Below, one piece after another: positions 39,436 through 49,800 of a stretch of DNA of 64,000 nucleotides; position 1 is the first letter of the stretch; each line of letters begins with the position of its first letter. Source of the DNA: Pseudocolwellia agarivorans. Lineage in GTDB: Bacteria > Pseudomonadota > Gammaproteobacteria > Enterobacterales > Alteromonadaceae. Where the stretch lies: contig NZ_MUZU01000002.1 of the NCBI RefSeq assembly GCF_002000085.1, positions 554,224 through 618,223 of the forward strand, given 5' to 3'. A program made the translations under genes and the position numbers. The notes beneath the pieces are model-generated. The model did no database searches, was not told the DNA's origin, and saw only the letters and a list, made by a program, of their open reading frames with translations.

Positions 39436-40041
39436 GTGTTTAGAATTTCACTACTTATTATTAGCGTACTCATGTCGTTTCAATTATTGGCGGCTAATAC
39501 CAAAGGCCAATATATTCAACCTAATAACCTATCTCCTAAAGTACGTATAGAAACTTCAATGGGTAATGTGATTATTCAGCTTGATCGTTATCGAGCTAAA
39601 ATTACCGTCGATAACTTTTTAGGTTACGTAACTCGTGGACAATACGATAAAACCTTAGTTCATCGTGTAGAAGAAGGCTACCTTATTCAAGCGGGTGGTT
39701 TTATGACCAACTACCAAGAAATTGAACCCGACACGCCTATTTTTAATGAGTCAGGCAATGGGTTAAAAAATAAAGAGGCGACGATTGCTATGGCAAAACA
39801 GCTAAGCGATGCACATTCAGCCACTAGCCAATTTTTTATTAACTTAAACGACAATAGCAATTTAGACCCAGGAGTATCGTGGGGCTATGCCGTTTTTGGT
39901 GAAGTGATAGAAGGTTACGATATTCTTGAAGCGATTTCGCAAGTTGAAGTAGGTTATAGCGAACAATTAGGTTATCCAACGGTACCTAAAAAAATGATCA
40001 CCATTAACAGAGTGGTTATTCTTGACGAAGACAAAGCCTAA
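39436..40041 (+). CDS. Exported cyclophilin-type peptidyl-prolyl isomerase
   Basis: 201 aa, GTG start with AAAAAGGG upstream. An N-terminal signal peptide (residues 1-20, FRISLLIISVLMSFQLLAA) is followed by a cyclophilin domain of the PpiA class: VRIETSMGNVIIQL, VHRVEEGYLIQAGGF, then TSQFFINLNDN. The catalytic Arg of the canonical FHR motif is the Arg in VHRV. It assists folding of periplasmic proteins. Single gene; no obvious partner. Confidence 0.9.
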   Translation: MFRISLLIISVLMSFQLLAANTKGQYIQPNNLSPKVRIETSMGNVIIQLDRYRAKITVDNFLGYVTRGQYDKTLVHRVEEGYLIQAGGFMTNYQEIEPDTPIFNESGNGLKNKEATIAMAKQLSDAHSATSQFFINLNDNSNLDPGVSWGYAVFGEVIEGYDILEAISQVEVGYSEQLGYPTVPKKMITINRVVILDEDKA

Positions 40042-40168
40042 TAAAAAATTAAAACCGTTTTATAAATTACGTTATTTGATTACATCACAGAAGTGCTGAT
40101 GAATAACAACACCTTATAACTTCAACCTCTTTATATAGCCTATAAAGCATAATTGGTTAATTAACGCT

Positions 40169-41749
40169 TTATAGGCTGTTTAAGTTATCTAAATAATATT
40201 GTGCTTGCGAAAGTATACTACGTTGCTGCTCAGATGTTTTTTTCTGCCAGTTACTATAAACCATACTCGTACGTGGGTTTTTAACAAAATCATTTTGATG
40301 CCTATCCATAAAATGCCAATACATAGAATTAAACGGGCAAGCATCATCCCCTTCTATTTTCGACACGTTATAATGACACCCCGTACAGTAGTCACTCATT
40401 TTTTTAATGTAATTACCACTTGCTGCGTAGGCTTTTGATCCTACAATTCCCCCATCAGCAAATTGACTCATACCGCGAGTATTTGGCATTTCTACCCATT
40501 CAATTGCGTCTATATAAATACCTAAGTACCAGTCATCAACTTTACTTGGTGAAATACCAGCAACTAAGCAGAAATTTCCAGTAACCATAAGCCTCTGAAT
40601 ATGGTGTGCATAGGAAAAGTCTAGCGACTGCTTAATAGCATGGTGTAAACAGTTCATTTTAGTTTCGCCACTCCAGAACCATTTAGGTAATGTACGAGAC
40701 GCTTCTAAATAATTTGCATTTGCATAATCAGGCATGTTTGCCCAATAAATACCACGTACAAACTCGCGCCACCCAAGAATTTGCCTAACAAAGCCTTCTA
40801 TTTGAGCCAGGTTAATTTTACCTTTTGACTCAAAATAGTAATGTATCGCCGTATTAACAACATGCTTTGGGCTAAGTATTTTACAATTCAAAGCAAAAGA
40901 TAACCTTGAGTGGTATAGGCTCCAGCCTTGTTCTTCACCCATCTGTTTTAATTTTTCGGTCATCGCATCTTGAAATTGACCAAAGCGAGGTAAACAAGTT
41001 AAACAAAAAAATCGCAATAATTCATTCGCTTGAACTCGGGTAATTGGCCACAATAACGATGAGCTTGCAGTACCTATAGTGGGTATATTATGTTTTTCAA
41101 TACGCTGTAAAATTTCAGTGACATCATTACTAAACATTAATGGTGTAGGAACTTCGGCCAAATCAGATTTTTTTAATTTATTTCGGTTAGCTGTGTCGTA
41201 ATTCCATTGCCCTCCCATTGGAGTATCATTGTCCATCAATACATTAAATTGGCATCGTAATTTACGATAAAAACTTTCTAAGCGATGCTTTTTTCCTTGC
41301 TTAAAGTGTTTAGGTAATTCTTTATCAGATAAATAAAAATGCTCACTTTCGCAGTAGTGACTTTCTATTGATAATGTACTTGAAAATTCAGCTAATTGTT
41401 CACGTAAGCGAAATTCATCAGGTAACTGATATTCAAAACAGGTAATTTGATACTCTTTTATTAGCGTAGATAATAAATCAGGTAAATCTTTATATTTTTG
41501 TGTATCGTCAAGTGTCATGTAATGAACTTGATGATCAGCACTTTTTAACGCTCGAGCAAAAGCCTCCATCGCGGCAAAAAAAGCACAAACTTTTTGTATA
41601 TGATGTTTGGTATAGGTAGCTTCTTGGTGCAGTTCAACAATTAAATACAAGGTGTCTGACGACTTTTCTTGAAACCAGGAATGACTCGCATTTAATTGAT
41701 CACCAAGAATTAACCGTAAACGTTGATAACCTTGTTTCATTTTACTCAT
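40169..41749 (-). CDS. Fe-S cluster cryptochrome/photolyase family protein (PhrB-like)
   Basis: 526 aa, the FeS-BCP class (deoxyribodipyrimidine photolyase-related). The N-terminal part has the DUF523-like opening [17 protein letters not shown], and the C-terminal FAD domain has [19 protein letters not shown] and [34 protein letters not shown] (cores quoted). Cluster cysteines are likely those in FCLTCLPRF (about 268-276) and in DYCTGCHYN / [10 protein letters not shown] near 437-460. Agrobacterium PhrB repairs 6-4 photoproducts; this is the closest characterised type. Isolated gene. Confidence 0.92.
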   Translation of the reverse strand: MSKMKQGYQRLRLILGDQLNASHSWFQEKSSDTLYLIVELHQEATYTKHHIQKVCAFFAAMEAFARALKSADHQVHYMTLDDTQKYKDLPDLLSTLIKEYQITCFEYQLPDEFRLREQLAEFSSTLSIESHYCESEHFYLSDKELPKHFKQGKKHRLESFYRKLRCQFNVLMDNDTPMGGQWNYDTANRNKLKKSDLAEVPTPLMFSNDVTEILQRIEKHNIPTIGTASSSLLWPITRVQANELLRFFCLTCLPRFGQFQDAMTEKLKQMGEEQGWSLYHSRLSFALNCKILSPKHVVNTAIHYYFESKGKINLAQIEGFVRQILGWREFVRGIYWANMPDYANANYLEASRTLPKWFWSGETKMNCLHHAIKQSLDFSYAHHIQRLMVTGNFCLVAGISPSKVDDWYLGIYIDAIEWVEMPNTRGMSQFADGGIVGSKAYAASGNYIKKMSDYCTGCHYNVSKIEGDDACPFNSMYWHFMDRHQNDFVKNPRTSMVYSNWQKKTSEQQRSILSQAQYYLDNLNSL

Positions 41750-42084
41750 CCTATTTTTTATTACTCATACAACGCGTTAAACAATATTTAACGTATGACT
41801 TTATACGAGAGAAATAAAAAGAAGGTTCATTTAAAAAAGTAAAATGTGGAACAATTCAAACTATCAAAACAATATGGAACAAAAAAGTTAATTTAGGCTT
41901 AAAGAAATGGAGAACTGTTTTTTATCAGATTAAAATCTTAATAAGGTAAGAAATAAGACATAAATAAAGCGGGTAGTAAAAAAATAGGCAGTAAATACCT
42001 ATTAATTTATTGACTACCCACTGCTGATACTGTTAATAATTTTTAAAAATAAAACGAACACTTAATTAAGGTTTTTATATTGGT
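41750..42084. other. Intergenic region without a gene
   Basis: No reading frame. A nested hairpin spans 41971-42019: outer arms GGGTAGT / ACTACCC, inner arms AATAGG / CCTATT. It is the likely terminator or structured 3' end of the FG-GAP gene transcript on the minus strand. The photolyase-proximal half is A/T-rich with two GTGGAAC/ATGGAAC motifs 33 bases apart and nothing else of note. Confidence 0.4.
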
Positions 42085-43983
42085 TTACATTGAAACCTTA
42101 GTTCCAGCCTTAACATTTTTAAGTGATTTTTTCTCACCATTTGCCCATACAACATTAACACTTTCAGCCATTTCACATTGGCCTAATCCAAAATGCATTC
42201 TGGTATTTAACATTTGATGAAAGCCGTCTCCACTTGCGCCAACTAGCTGAGCTTGCTGCATCCCACAAGCTGATATAGTGACTCGTGCGCCAACGGGTTG
42301 AGCATTATTTTTTGGTGAATTAGGTACAGTTACGGTTAAAAACTTACCTATTTCACTAGCACTCAACTCATTTTTTGCAAGATACCAACGACCACGTTCA
42401 TTACCAAAAATAAGATCTAAACGGCCATCTTGATCATAATCAATAGTACTAACACCTACACCTGTAGCCCCTACTTCTTCAGACATTAAACCTGAGTTAG
42501 CGTGTTTGGTAAATCCTTTGCCTTTATTATTTAATAATACAAAATGCTCTACCGGTTGCGACATATTTCCGTAGGGTGAAATAGCTAAATCGACATAACC
42601 ATCGTTATTAAAATCCCCCGCGGCAGCGCTCGTGGTTTGCTCTGCAATATCAATTCCCATGGCTGTTGTTACATCAACAAACTTACCATCTCGGTTTTCT
42701 AATAAACGCGCTGGCATTGGCTTACGTTTAATTTCTGTAGGCTTTGAAACAACATTGGTAATAATAGCGCTTAGTCGTGATTTTACGTAACCACCTACTC
42801 GCCATTTACCATTACCTAAATAGCCAATGTGCATACCTTTTAGTTTTTCGCCTTCAGGCCAACCTTGAGCATCTTCTGGCTTTATAACAAGTTTACCACC
42901 GGTGTAATGCTCGCTTCTTGAAGCTTCAATCACTGTACGTTTTTTACCTAACTGAATATCGTAAGTCGCCCAAGTTTCTTGAATATTTTCAATAACTAAG
43001 TTCTCACCTTCGATCATAATATCGTCGAACATAAAATCTTTGTTAAATGTAAAAAAAGCTAGTTTTTTACTATCAGCATTATAATAAGCTTCTTTTTCAA
43101 ATTGATAAGGGCTTCGCACTAAAAACAAATCAAAATCGCCGTCATTGTCGTAATCAATTTCGGTAATATTATTAACGTTTTTTATATTGGCTAACTCACC
43201 AAGCACTTTGTTGGTAGCGTCTTTAAAACTGCCGTCACCAATACCTGTAGACAATGTCATGCTTCTACCGCCAAACGTAATAACATCTACAATTCCGTCG
43301 TTATTCACATCCGTTGTTATCGCCTTCATTGTTAACGGATCATCAGCAATAGCAAGTGTTGCTGAATTAACAAACGCTTTACCATTATTAAGATATAACT
43401 GGTTAGTGGTAAGATTTTTTGCATTTTTAGGCGCAAAACCCGTTGCGAAAAGATCGAGCTTAGCGTCTTTATTTGCATCTAAAAACTTAATTGAGCGACC
43501 TCTACTTGCTTGAAAGTGCTCAAAAGTACCCAACCTTTTTATTGTTCTATCTTTACTAACTGAAAAATATACAGGTCGCCTTGGGTTACCACCGTTACCG
43601 CCACCTTGAGCAACAACTATGTTCATTTTTCCATCGCCGTTATAATCAGAAATACCAAGCCCGTGTGTATCACCTTTTATGAGTACTGAGGGGGCAGAAA
43701 ATGTTCCCCCTTCGTTCCAATAAATTAAAACATTAGTACCATGCTGTGTGGTAATAACATCTTCCCAACCGTTTTGATCAACGTCAGCTACAACGGCAGC
43801 CCCCCATTTACGACGAAATTCTTTATCAAAGGGAATAACACCTTCGGTTTTAGAAAAAAGAGCCGGTTTTTTATTTGAAAGCTGTTGTTGGGTTTGTTCT
43901 TGGCTATTACTAACACAACCCAATAAAACCGAGCTACACAAAGCACTGACTAACAAGGTATTAAATTTATTTATTTTTATCAT
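42085..43983 (-). CDS. FG-GAP/VCBS-repeat lipoprotein of the CRTAC1/ASPIC-UnbV type
   Basis: 632 aa. Lipobox LLGC near residue 23 marks an outer-membrane or surface lipoprotein. Many calcium-binding FG-GAP loops follow (DVDQNGWEDV, DYNGDGKMNI, DVNNDGIVDV, DYDNDGDFDLFL, DFNNDGYVDLAI, DYDQDGRLDLIF), consistent with a seven-bladed beta-propeller. The last ~100 residues are the ASPIC/UnbV domain (VTVPN...GARVTI, MLNTRMHFGLG). Such proteins are cell-surface or secreted binding proteins in marine bacteria; ligand unknown. Confidence 0.85.
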   Translation of the reverse strand: MIKINKFNTLLVSALCSSVLLGCVSNSQEQTQQQLSNKKPALFSKTEGVIPFDKEFRRKWGAAVVADVDQNGWEDVITTQHGTNVLIYWNEGGTFSAPSVLIKGDTHGLGISDYNGDGKMNIVVAQGGGNGGNPRRPVYFSVSKDRTIKRLGTFEHFQASRGRSIKFLDANKDAKLDLFATGFAPKNAKNLTTNQLYLNNGKAFVNSATLAIADDPLTMKAITTDVNNDGIVDVITFGGRSMTLSTGIGDGSFKDATNKVLGELANIKNVNNITEIDYDNDGDFDLFLVRSPYQFEKEAYYNADSKKLAFFTFNKDFMFDDIMIEGENLVIENIQETWATYDIQLGKKRTVIEASRSEHYTGGKLVIKPEDAQGWPEGEKLKGMHIGYLGNGKWRVGGYVKSRLSAIITNVVSKPTEIKRKPMPARLLENRDGKFVDVTTAMGIDIAEQTTSAAAGDFNNDGYVDLAISPYGNMSQPVEHFVLLNNKGKGFTKHANSGLMSEEVGATGVGVSTIDYDQDGRLDLIFGNERGRWYLAKNELSASEIGKFLTVTVPNSPKNNAQPVGARVTISACGMQQAQLVGASGDGFHQMLNTRMHFGLGQCEMAESVNVVWANGEKKSLKNVKAGTKVSM

Positions 43984-44330
43984 TTTACTTAATCCTACAC
44001 ACAGAAAATAAACATTATATCAAATCAAACATATCATGTTTTAGTTGATAGTGTTAGGTAGTAACGACACGTGAAAAGTGTCTTGTTTTAAATTTTAAAA
44101 ATGGGTCATAAAGGTAGGTATTATATTTTTTATTTTAAAGTTACGTTATACCCATAGCACTTAAGGGATAACGTAAACATGCATGTTTTTTTACTTTTAG
44201 TGCGTTTTATATCTTTGAAATATTATTTTACATATTTAAAGTAAAATATCGTACCTGCTGATTTAATGTAGATAAAAATTAGCAGGTACGATGTAGCTTA
44301 TTTAAAAAATATTACGCACGTTTTTAAACC
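43984..44330. other. Intergenic region with a long hairpin
   Basis: No gene. Arms CGTACCTGCT (44250-44259) and AGCAGGTACG (44281-44290) form a perfect 10-bp stem around a 21-base loop. It lies 40 bases past the end of the secreted-protein gene on the minus strand, so it is a likely 3' end structure. The rest is A/T-rich spacer with no recognised motif. Confidence 0.4.
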
Positions 44331-44858
44331 TTATTGAGTAAATGTAATAGAGCCTCCTACTACTTCAAAAGTATTTTGACCGTATTGAGCTAATGATGGG
44401 CAATTATTTATTATACCTTTCAACAAAATAAAGCTACCTTGCTCAATATCGGCGTAAATACCAGTACCTGCGACTATATGTAATGTTTCTTCAATTTCCC
44501 AAGGTGTTGAACCTGTACCGCTTTCACAAGTAGGGTCACCGGCCAAAATATTAGTCATTGAATCATTTGCGGTATAAAGAACGCCTGTGCGTTTTTTATT
44601 AACAAAGGTATGATTTAAGGTAAAGTCTGGATTTAAAACACCTTTAATTTCACCTTCTAATACAAGCTTACGCTTATAATGTTTAGCACCTTTTACTCTT
44701 TTTAAAATCGCTTTAAACTTACCTAACTGCTCTGTTTCAGACACAGAGAATGTTTTTGCAAAACCACGTTTTACATCGTATGTTTTAGTTGGCTTGTCAG
44801 CTAAAACACCAAGGCTGGTTAAAGATAATAAAGCGGCACCTACTACTACTTTTTTCAT
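44331..44858 (-). CDS. Secreted beta-rich protein of unknown function
   Basis: 175 aa. Signal peptide at residues 1-20 (KKVVVGAALLSLTSLGVLA), then a beta-rich domain. The segment IVAGTGIYADIEQGSFIL (about residues 128-145) recalls the GTGxYxxxxG turn of allene-oxide-cyclase/dirigent-like barrels, but overall similarity is too low to assign that fold. Two cysteines (about 109 and 152) could form a disulphide. AGGAAT precedes the start. Stands alone. Confidence 0.6.
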   Translation of the reverse strand: MKKVVVGAALLSLTSLGVLADKPTKTYDVKRGFAKTFSVSETEQLGKFKAILKRVKGAKHYKRKLVLEGEIKGVLNPDFTLNHTFVNKKRTGVLYTANDSMTNILAGDPTCESGTGSTPWEIEETLHIVAGTGIYADIEQGSFILLKGIINNCPSLAQYGQNTFEVVGGSITFTQ

Positions 44859-45128
44859 AAGAATATTCCTTTAGTTTTAATAATATCCATTGGTTTTTAT
44901 TGTAATACTAATTAACTGTGTTTTTTTAAGACAAGATTTATGCAAGCCTATAAAAAACAAAGAAAAAATATCATAAGGATTGTTAACTAACAATAAAAAA
45001 CATCGTCCAAAATAACTTATTCGATTAAATACAAAAAACGTAATCTGTAGCTTTTTTACATCATTCATTTCGCTTTTTAGTTCACACTGTTTTATTATGC
45101 TGCCCCAGACAACAAAGGGAGTTAAGCT

Positions 45129-46091
45129 GTGCAGCTAAAAATTAAAATTAACGTATCTAAAGAACCAATAACACCACCTGAACCTGCGCCATTTGATCCT
45201 GTAAAAATTAGAAATTTTTTATTACTCATCGTTACTTTACTCAGCCTTATAGGTTTTGGCGTTTACAGCTTGTGGACTAAAGAACCAGAGCCCTCTTTGC
45301 CTAATACCGTTAATGCTCCAAACAATGTCTTATCAAGTAAAACAGTGGTAAACGATACTGATTCAAATAACAATAACGTGAATACCGCCGAGTCAAACAG
45401 CGCCACAATAAATACAAAAACTTTTGCAAGCCCAACACTCACTGAAGATACAATCGCTAATGCGGCTATTAACACAGTAAGCGATACCGTAAGTGATGCA
45501 ATAAATGCTGAAGTACTTCAAAACGACATCACCAACAAAAAAGCAGTAGTACAACCCCAAAAAACTACTACAGCGCGTGAAACTAATACGACTAAAAATA
45601 ACACCACAGAAACTAGCACGACTGAAACAATATTAGCCGTAACCTCTAATTTGTCAGCACAAGAAACTGATAAAACCGAACCTGAACTAGTAGCAGAAAC
45701 AAAACCAGAAATAGTGAACAACGTTGAGCTAAAAGAAGCTAATTTATTAGCACCTACTCAAGCCATAAATAACGGTGTTTACCGAGCACAATTAACTTCA
45801 AATATACTCTCTAGAGAACCAAGCGATAATATTCAACACCTGAGTTTACAAAAGCAAAATAAGTTATATTTTTTCACTGAAATTCACGGAAAAAATAACC
45901 AAAAAATTTATCATCGTTGGATATTTAAGAAAAAACGCTTAGCTGAAATAGCACTCAACATTAAAAATGATCAATGGCGCACTTATTCAAGTAAAAACTT
46001 TGATGAAACTATGGTTGGTCAATGGGAAGTTCAGGTGGTTGATCAGAATAATAATATTTTGAAAACGGTCATGTTTGAGGTTTCACGATAG
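45129..46091 (+). CDS. DUF2914 domain protein with membrane anchor and Thr/Asn-rich linker
   Basis: 320 aa, GTG start with AAAGGGAG 11 bases upstream. Residues about 29-48 are a membrane span (FLLLIVTLLSLIGFGVYSLW) with an N-terminal cytoplasmic tail. Residues 60-215 are low complexity, rich in Thr, Asn, Ala and Glu. The C-terminal ~95 residues are a DUF2914 domain (LYFFTEIHG, HRWIFKKKRLAEI, GQWEVQVVD). The domain is thought to be extracytoplasmic; role unknown. Last gene before the accessory region. Confidence 0.75.
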   Translation: MQLKIKINVSKEPITPPEPAPFDPVKIRNFLLLIVTLLSLIGFGVYSLWTKEPEPSLPNTVNAPNNVLSSKTVVNDTDSNNNNVNTAESNSATINTKTFASPTLTEDTIANAAINTVSDTVSDAINAEVLQNDITNKKAVVQPQKTTTARETNTTKNNTTETSTTETILAVTSNLSAQETDKTEPELVAETKPEIVNNVELKEANLLAPTQAINNGVYRAQLTSNILSREPSDNIQHLSLQKQNKLYFFTEIHGKNNQKIYHRWIFKKKRLAEIALNIKNDQWRTYSSKNFDETMVGQWEVQVVDQNNNILKTVMFEVSR

Positions 46092-46169
46092 AAAGTACTA
46101 AAGAATATAATAGAAGTATCAGATAACGCCCTGCCAGTTTAAACAAGCGCTTTAACAAGTAAAAGAAAA

Positions 46170-46214
46170 TGTCGTATAAACGCAATATTGTCGTATAAAT
46201 GGTTTTATGCGACA
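46170..46214. repeat. Repeated TGTCGTATAAA motifs, possible transposon end
   Basis: TGTCGTATAAA occurs at 46170 and 46189 (19-base spacing) and, inverted with one change, as TTTATGCGACA at 46204-46214. Arrays of ~20-base sites starting with TGT are typical of the ends of Tn7, Tn5053 and other Mu/TniA-class transposons. No transposase is present and no matching second end was found, so this would be a relic. Confidence 0.45.
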
Positions 46215-46304
46215 AAAATAATATAGCTAAAACACACCTAAGTAACTTCTATTTAACTCTGTAAGATCTTCTATAACCTCAAACAGTCTTTGCCCATTGA
46301 TTAT

Positions 46305-46404
46305 TTAGCTCTAAATGGTTAAATAATCAAAATTAGCCAAAAATGGTTAAATCATTATAATTAGCCAGAAATGGTTAAATTTGCATTATTAGCCATAATT
46401 GAAT
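46305..46404. repeat. Array of 28-bp direct repeats
   Basis: Units begin exactly 28 bases apart at 46305, 46333, 46361 and (partial) 46389. The shared part is TTAGCC plus AAATGGTTAAAT, about 20 bases; the other 8 vary. Constant helical phasing suggests protein-binding sites (iterons, operators or recombinase sites). The variable parts are too short to be CRISPR spacers. Confidence 0.75.
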
Positions 46405-46451
46405 CGCTGAGATAGGAAATGGTGATCGCTTAAATTTTGCGGAAAAAGGTT

Positions 46452-46518
46452 TAGCTAATATCAAGTTGGCTGACCCCTTGATACACTAGCTAATATCAAG
46501 TTGGCTGACCCCTTGATA
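46452..46518. repeat. Direct repeat of 32 bp containing GGCTGACCCC
   Basis: An identical 32-base sequence occurs at 46452-46483 and 46487-46518 with a 3-base gap; it starts TAGCTAATATCAAG and ends CTGACCCCTTGATA. Sequences with a GGGGTCAG core are often seen beside REP-associated tyrosine (Y1-type) transposase genes in gammaproteobacteria; that link is from memory of the family, and no such gene lies here. Confidence 0.8.
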
Positions 46519-46708
46519 ATTCATTAGCAATTAATATAAATGTCGATAAATCGAACTTTATATAAATCAACTAGCTAAATATGAATAACGTTAAAAACCA
46601 GAGCAAATTAATTGCCTAAAAATAATTTTGGTCAATTAATTTGACTACCTTTCCAATTCCTCAATTTTCTCATATGATAGGATTAATCTAAGTTAGGGGG
46701 CATTGTGA

Positions 46709-46888
46709 ATGGCTGACGATATACTCACTATTCAAGAGTTAGCGCTTTATTTAAAATTAAATGAGAAAACAGCTTATAGACTCGCTAGCGAAGGTAAACT
46801 TCCCGGATTTAAAGTCGGCGGTAGCTGGCGCTTTAAGCGTGTAGATATTGAACAATGGATTGAAGAGAAAAAACAGTGGCAAAAATAG
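46709..46888 (+). CDS. Small excisionase-family helix-turn-helix protein
   Basis: 59 aa. The whole protein is one HTH_17/excisionase (MerR-like winged helix) domain: ILTIQELALYLKLNEKTAY, then LPGFKVGGSWRFKRVDIEQWI. AGGGGG is 8 bases before the ATG. Its last codons overlap the start of the large esterase-STAND gene by 13 bases, so the two are translated from one message and probably function together, with this protein as the likely regulator. It lacks any integrase partner, so a role as a recombination directionality factor is less likely. Confidence 0.8.
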   Translation: MADDILTIQELALYLKLNEKTAYRLASEGKLPGFKVGGSWRFKRVDIEQWIEEKKQWQK

Positions 46889-49800
46889 TACTTAGGTCAG
46901 ATTCTGATGAGATAAAAGATATTCATGTTATTTTTCTACATGGATTAGGAGGAGACGCAAATGGGACCTGGCTTAAAAAAGGCTCAAAAGATGAAGCTTG
47001 GCCAATTTGGTTAGCTGAAGATAATTGCGACCTAAATATATGGACAGTAGAATATGACGCTCCCAAGCTTAAATTTAATAGCTCAGGAATGGGCATACCA
47101 GATCTCGCTGTAAATATATTTGAGCACATATTAAAAGTCCCCGAATTAGCTGAAGGAGAAATAATATTTGTTTGCCATAGTCTTGGTGGATTAATCACAA
47201 AGCAGATACTTAGAATTGCTAATGATCAAACTAATAGAGTCGAAGTACAACAACTTTTGGGCAGAGTTTCTGGTGTAGCCTATTTGGGAACTCCTCACCT
47301 CGGCGCTGATATTGCAAAACATGGCCATAATATTGTTGCTAAAGGTCTATTAAGGTGCCTTACATTTCAACAACCATCTATTGTTGCAGCATCTTTAAGC
47401 AGAAATGCCCCTAACCTAAGAGAGTTGAATACTTGGTATCGAGATTGGTGTCAGCACAAAGAAATAAGGCACCTTGTTCTAACAGAAACTGAAAAAATGT
47501 ACGGCATTGTCACCGTTGTTAAACCTGACAGTGCCGATCCAGGAATAGCAGGAGTTAGAGCTATCCCTATTTCAGTTAGTCATGAAAACATATGCAAGCC
47601 AAATGATAAAAACGACGAGATTTATACGCACATCAAAGGCTTTATATCTCAAAAAAAAAGAGAATTTCATGAGCTATGGATAAATTCTAGGTTTTATAAC
47701 GATACAAACTCATGGGAAGGATATAGTAACTGGGCACATTGCCCCCATGGAACATCCGGTGAATATTTCGTTGATGAACAGGTCAGATTGCTTGATTCAT
47801 CGTCAAACAATAATGAAGGACTTAAAGGTTTAGACGGCTTAAACCTTATTAGAAATAAGTTATTAGAAAACAAAGCGTCTATTAGACTTATTGGTTTATC
47901 TGGTGTTGGAAAAACTAGGTTCGTGCAAGCCTTATTTGATGAGCGCATAGGTGAAAACCCTTTGCCTTACAAAGCTGTATTTTATACTGATATGGCTAAT
48001 GGTCCGAAGCCAACACCTCAAGCTTTGGCTGAAAAAATCGCTGGCGAAGGTCGAAAAGCAATTTTAATAATAGATAACTGTCCGCCTGACCTACATAGAT
48101 CTCTTACAACCTTATGCAGCACTGAAAGCAGCAATACCAATTTACTGACTGTCGAATATGATTTAAGAGAAGACCAACCTGAGCAAACTGAAGTATTCTC
48201 TTTAGAACCATCTTCAATCGAGCTTATAGAAAAAATACTTAACGCTAGATATCAGCATCTAGGTCAGCAAAACTCTAGAACAATTAGTGAATTTTCATGT
48301 GGTAACTCAAGAATAGCTTTAGCTTTGGCTGAAACAATAGGTAAAGACGAAAATATCTCAAGTTTAAGGGATGAAGAACTATTTAAAAGGCTATTTTACC
48401 AACGTCATGCTAGTGAAAAGTCACTCGAAACAGCGGCTCAATACCTTTCACTAGTTTATTCATTCCAAATTAACAGTGAGAAGATTTATAGTGATGATAT
48501 TACTTTTCTCAGTAACTTATCAGAAATTCCATCAAGAGATATTTATGAATCAGCTATAGAGCTAAAGCGTCGAAATTTAGTTCAGCAACGAAGTAAATGG
48601 ATGGCTGTTTTACCGCACCCAATTGCGAATAGGTTAGCAAAGCATGCGTTAGAAAATATAAGTACAGGTGTTATTTCTGATAACTTTAATGAATCAACAG
48701 ATGAACGCTTACTAAAATCCTTTTCAAGGAGATTAGGTTACTTACCTAAATGTGAAGAAGCCAAAATCATCGCTAATGATTGGTTAAATGAAAATGGATT
48801 TTTACATAAACTATACGCCGAAGGAAAAAGTGAACTTGCTTGGGTGTTGCTCACCAATATAGCTCCTATTTCAACTAAAGAAGTTTTACTTCACATTGAA
48901 ACTTTAGCTAAACAGCCTGAATTTTGCACACGAAAAAATAAGCAATTTACAGAAATAACAAGGCTTATCAGGTCTATTGCTTATGATGAACAATATTTTG
49001 ATATATGTGCAAAATTGTTATGCCAATTCACGCTATCAGAAGATAAAGCTGAAAATTACAACTCTATCAGAAGTATTTTAAAGTCATTGTTTCAACTTTA
49101 TTTATCTGGAACTCATGCAACCAAGGAGCAGCGTTTAGATATTATAAAGAATTTAATTTCTACCGCTACCGAGCATAGTGTAGAACTAGCTTTCGAACTT
49201 TTAGACTCATCTCTTGAAGCTTGGCACTTTTCCTCAAGCCATAGCTTTGATTTTGGTGCGAACCCAAGAGACTTTGGTTACAGACCAAAAACCAACCAAG
49301 ATGTTGCAGACTGGTATGAATTATTCATCGAATATACAACTGAATTTATTTCTAATAAAACAGAGCACTCGAAACTAGCAAAAAAAATGCTAGGCAAAAA
49401 CCTACGTAGCTTGTGGCGACAAAATAACTTAAGAAATTTAATTGAAAGTACTTGTATAAAAATAAGCACTTTAGGAATGTGGGCTGATGGCTTTTCTGCC
49501 ATTCATGATATATTAAAATGGGACTGCAAAACGTCCATAGAAACAGAAATACAAAGGTTGCAATCAATCGCAAAGCAATTATCACCTAAGTCCTTATTAG
49601 ACGATATAAACATGTATGTATTGGCTGATAAATGGAAATTTCATGATTTAGAAGAATATGATGAGAATGGTGTTGTAGTTGAGCGTGGTTATAAAAAAGG
49701 ACAGCAATACTCTTCAGATTTGGGAGTAAAAGTAACAAATACTAATAGTGAGTTACTTCAATCTATGTTGACTGAACTTCTATCTTACAGTGGTTCTAGC

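Larger units (their letters stand above)
46092..46708. other. Non-coding boundary of the accessory island, packed with repeats
   Basis: 617 bases with no credible gene. It contains three unrelated repeat sets (entered separately at 46170-46214, 46305-46404 and 46452-46518) and an inverted repeat AAATTAATTG (46605-46614) / CAATTAATTT (46633-46642) shortly before the next gene, which could be an operator. TATGAT at 46673 may be a -10 element for the island operon; no good -35 is seen. The 12-mer AAAATTAGCCAA at 46329 recurs at 51025, just past the end of the large island gene. Confidence 0.6.

Noticed and set aside
46305..46404. Possible mini-CRISPR array
   Set aside because: Repeat starts are 28 bases apart in total, leaving only ~8 variable bases, and no cas genes are present.
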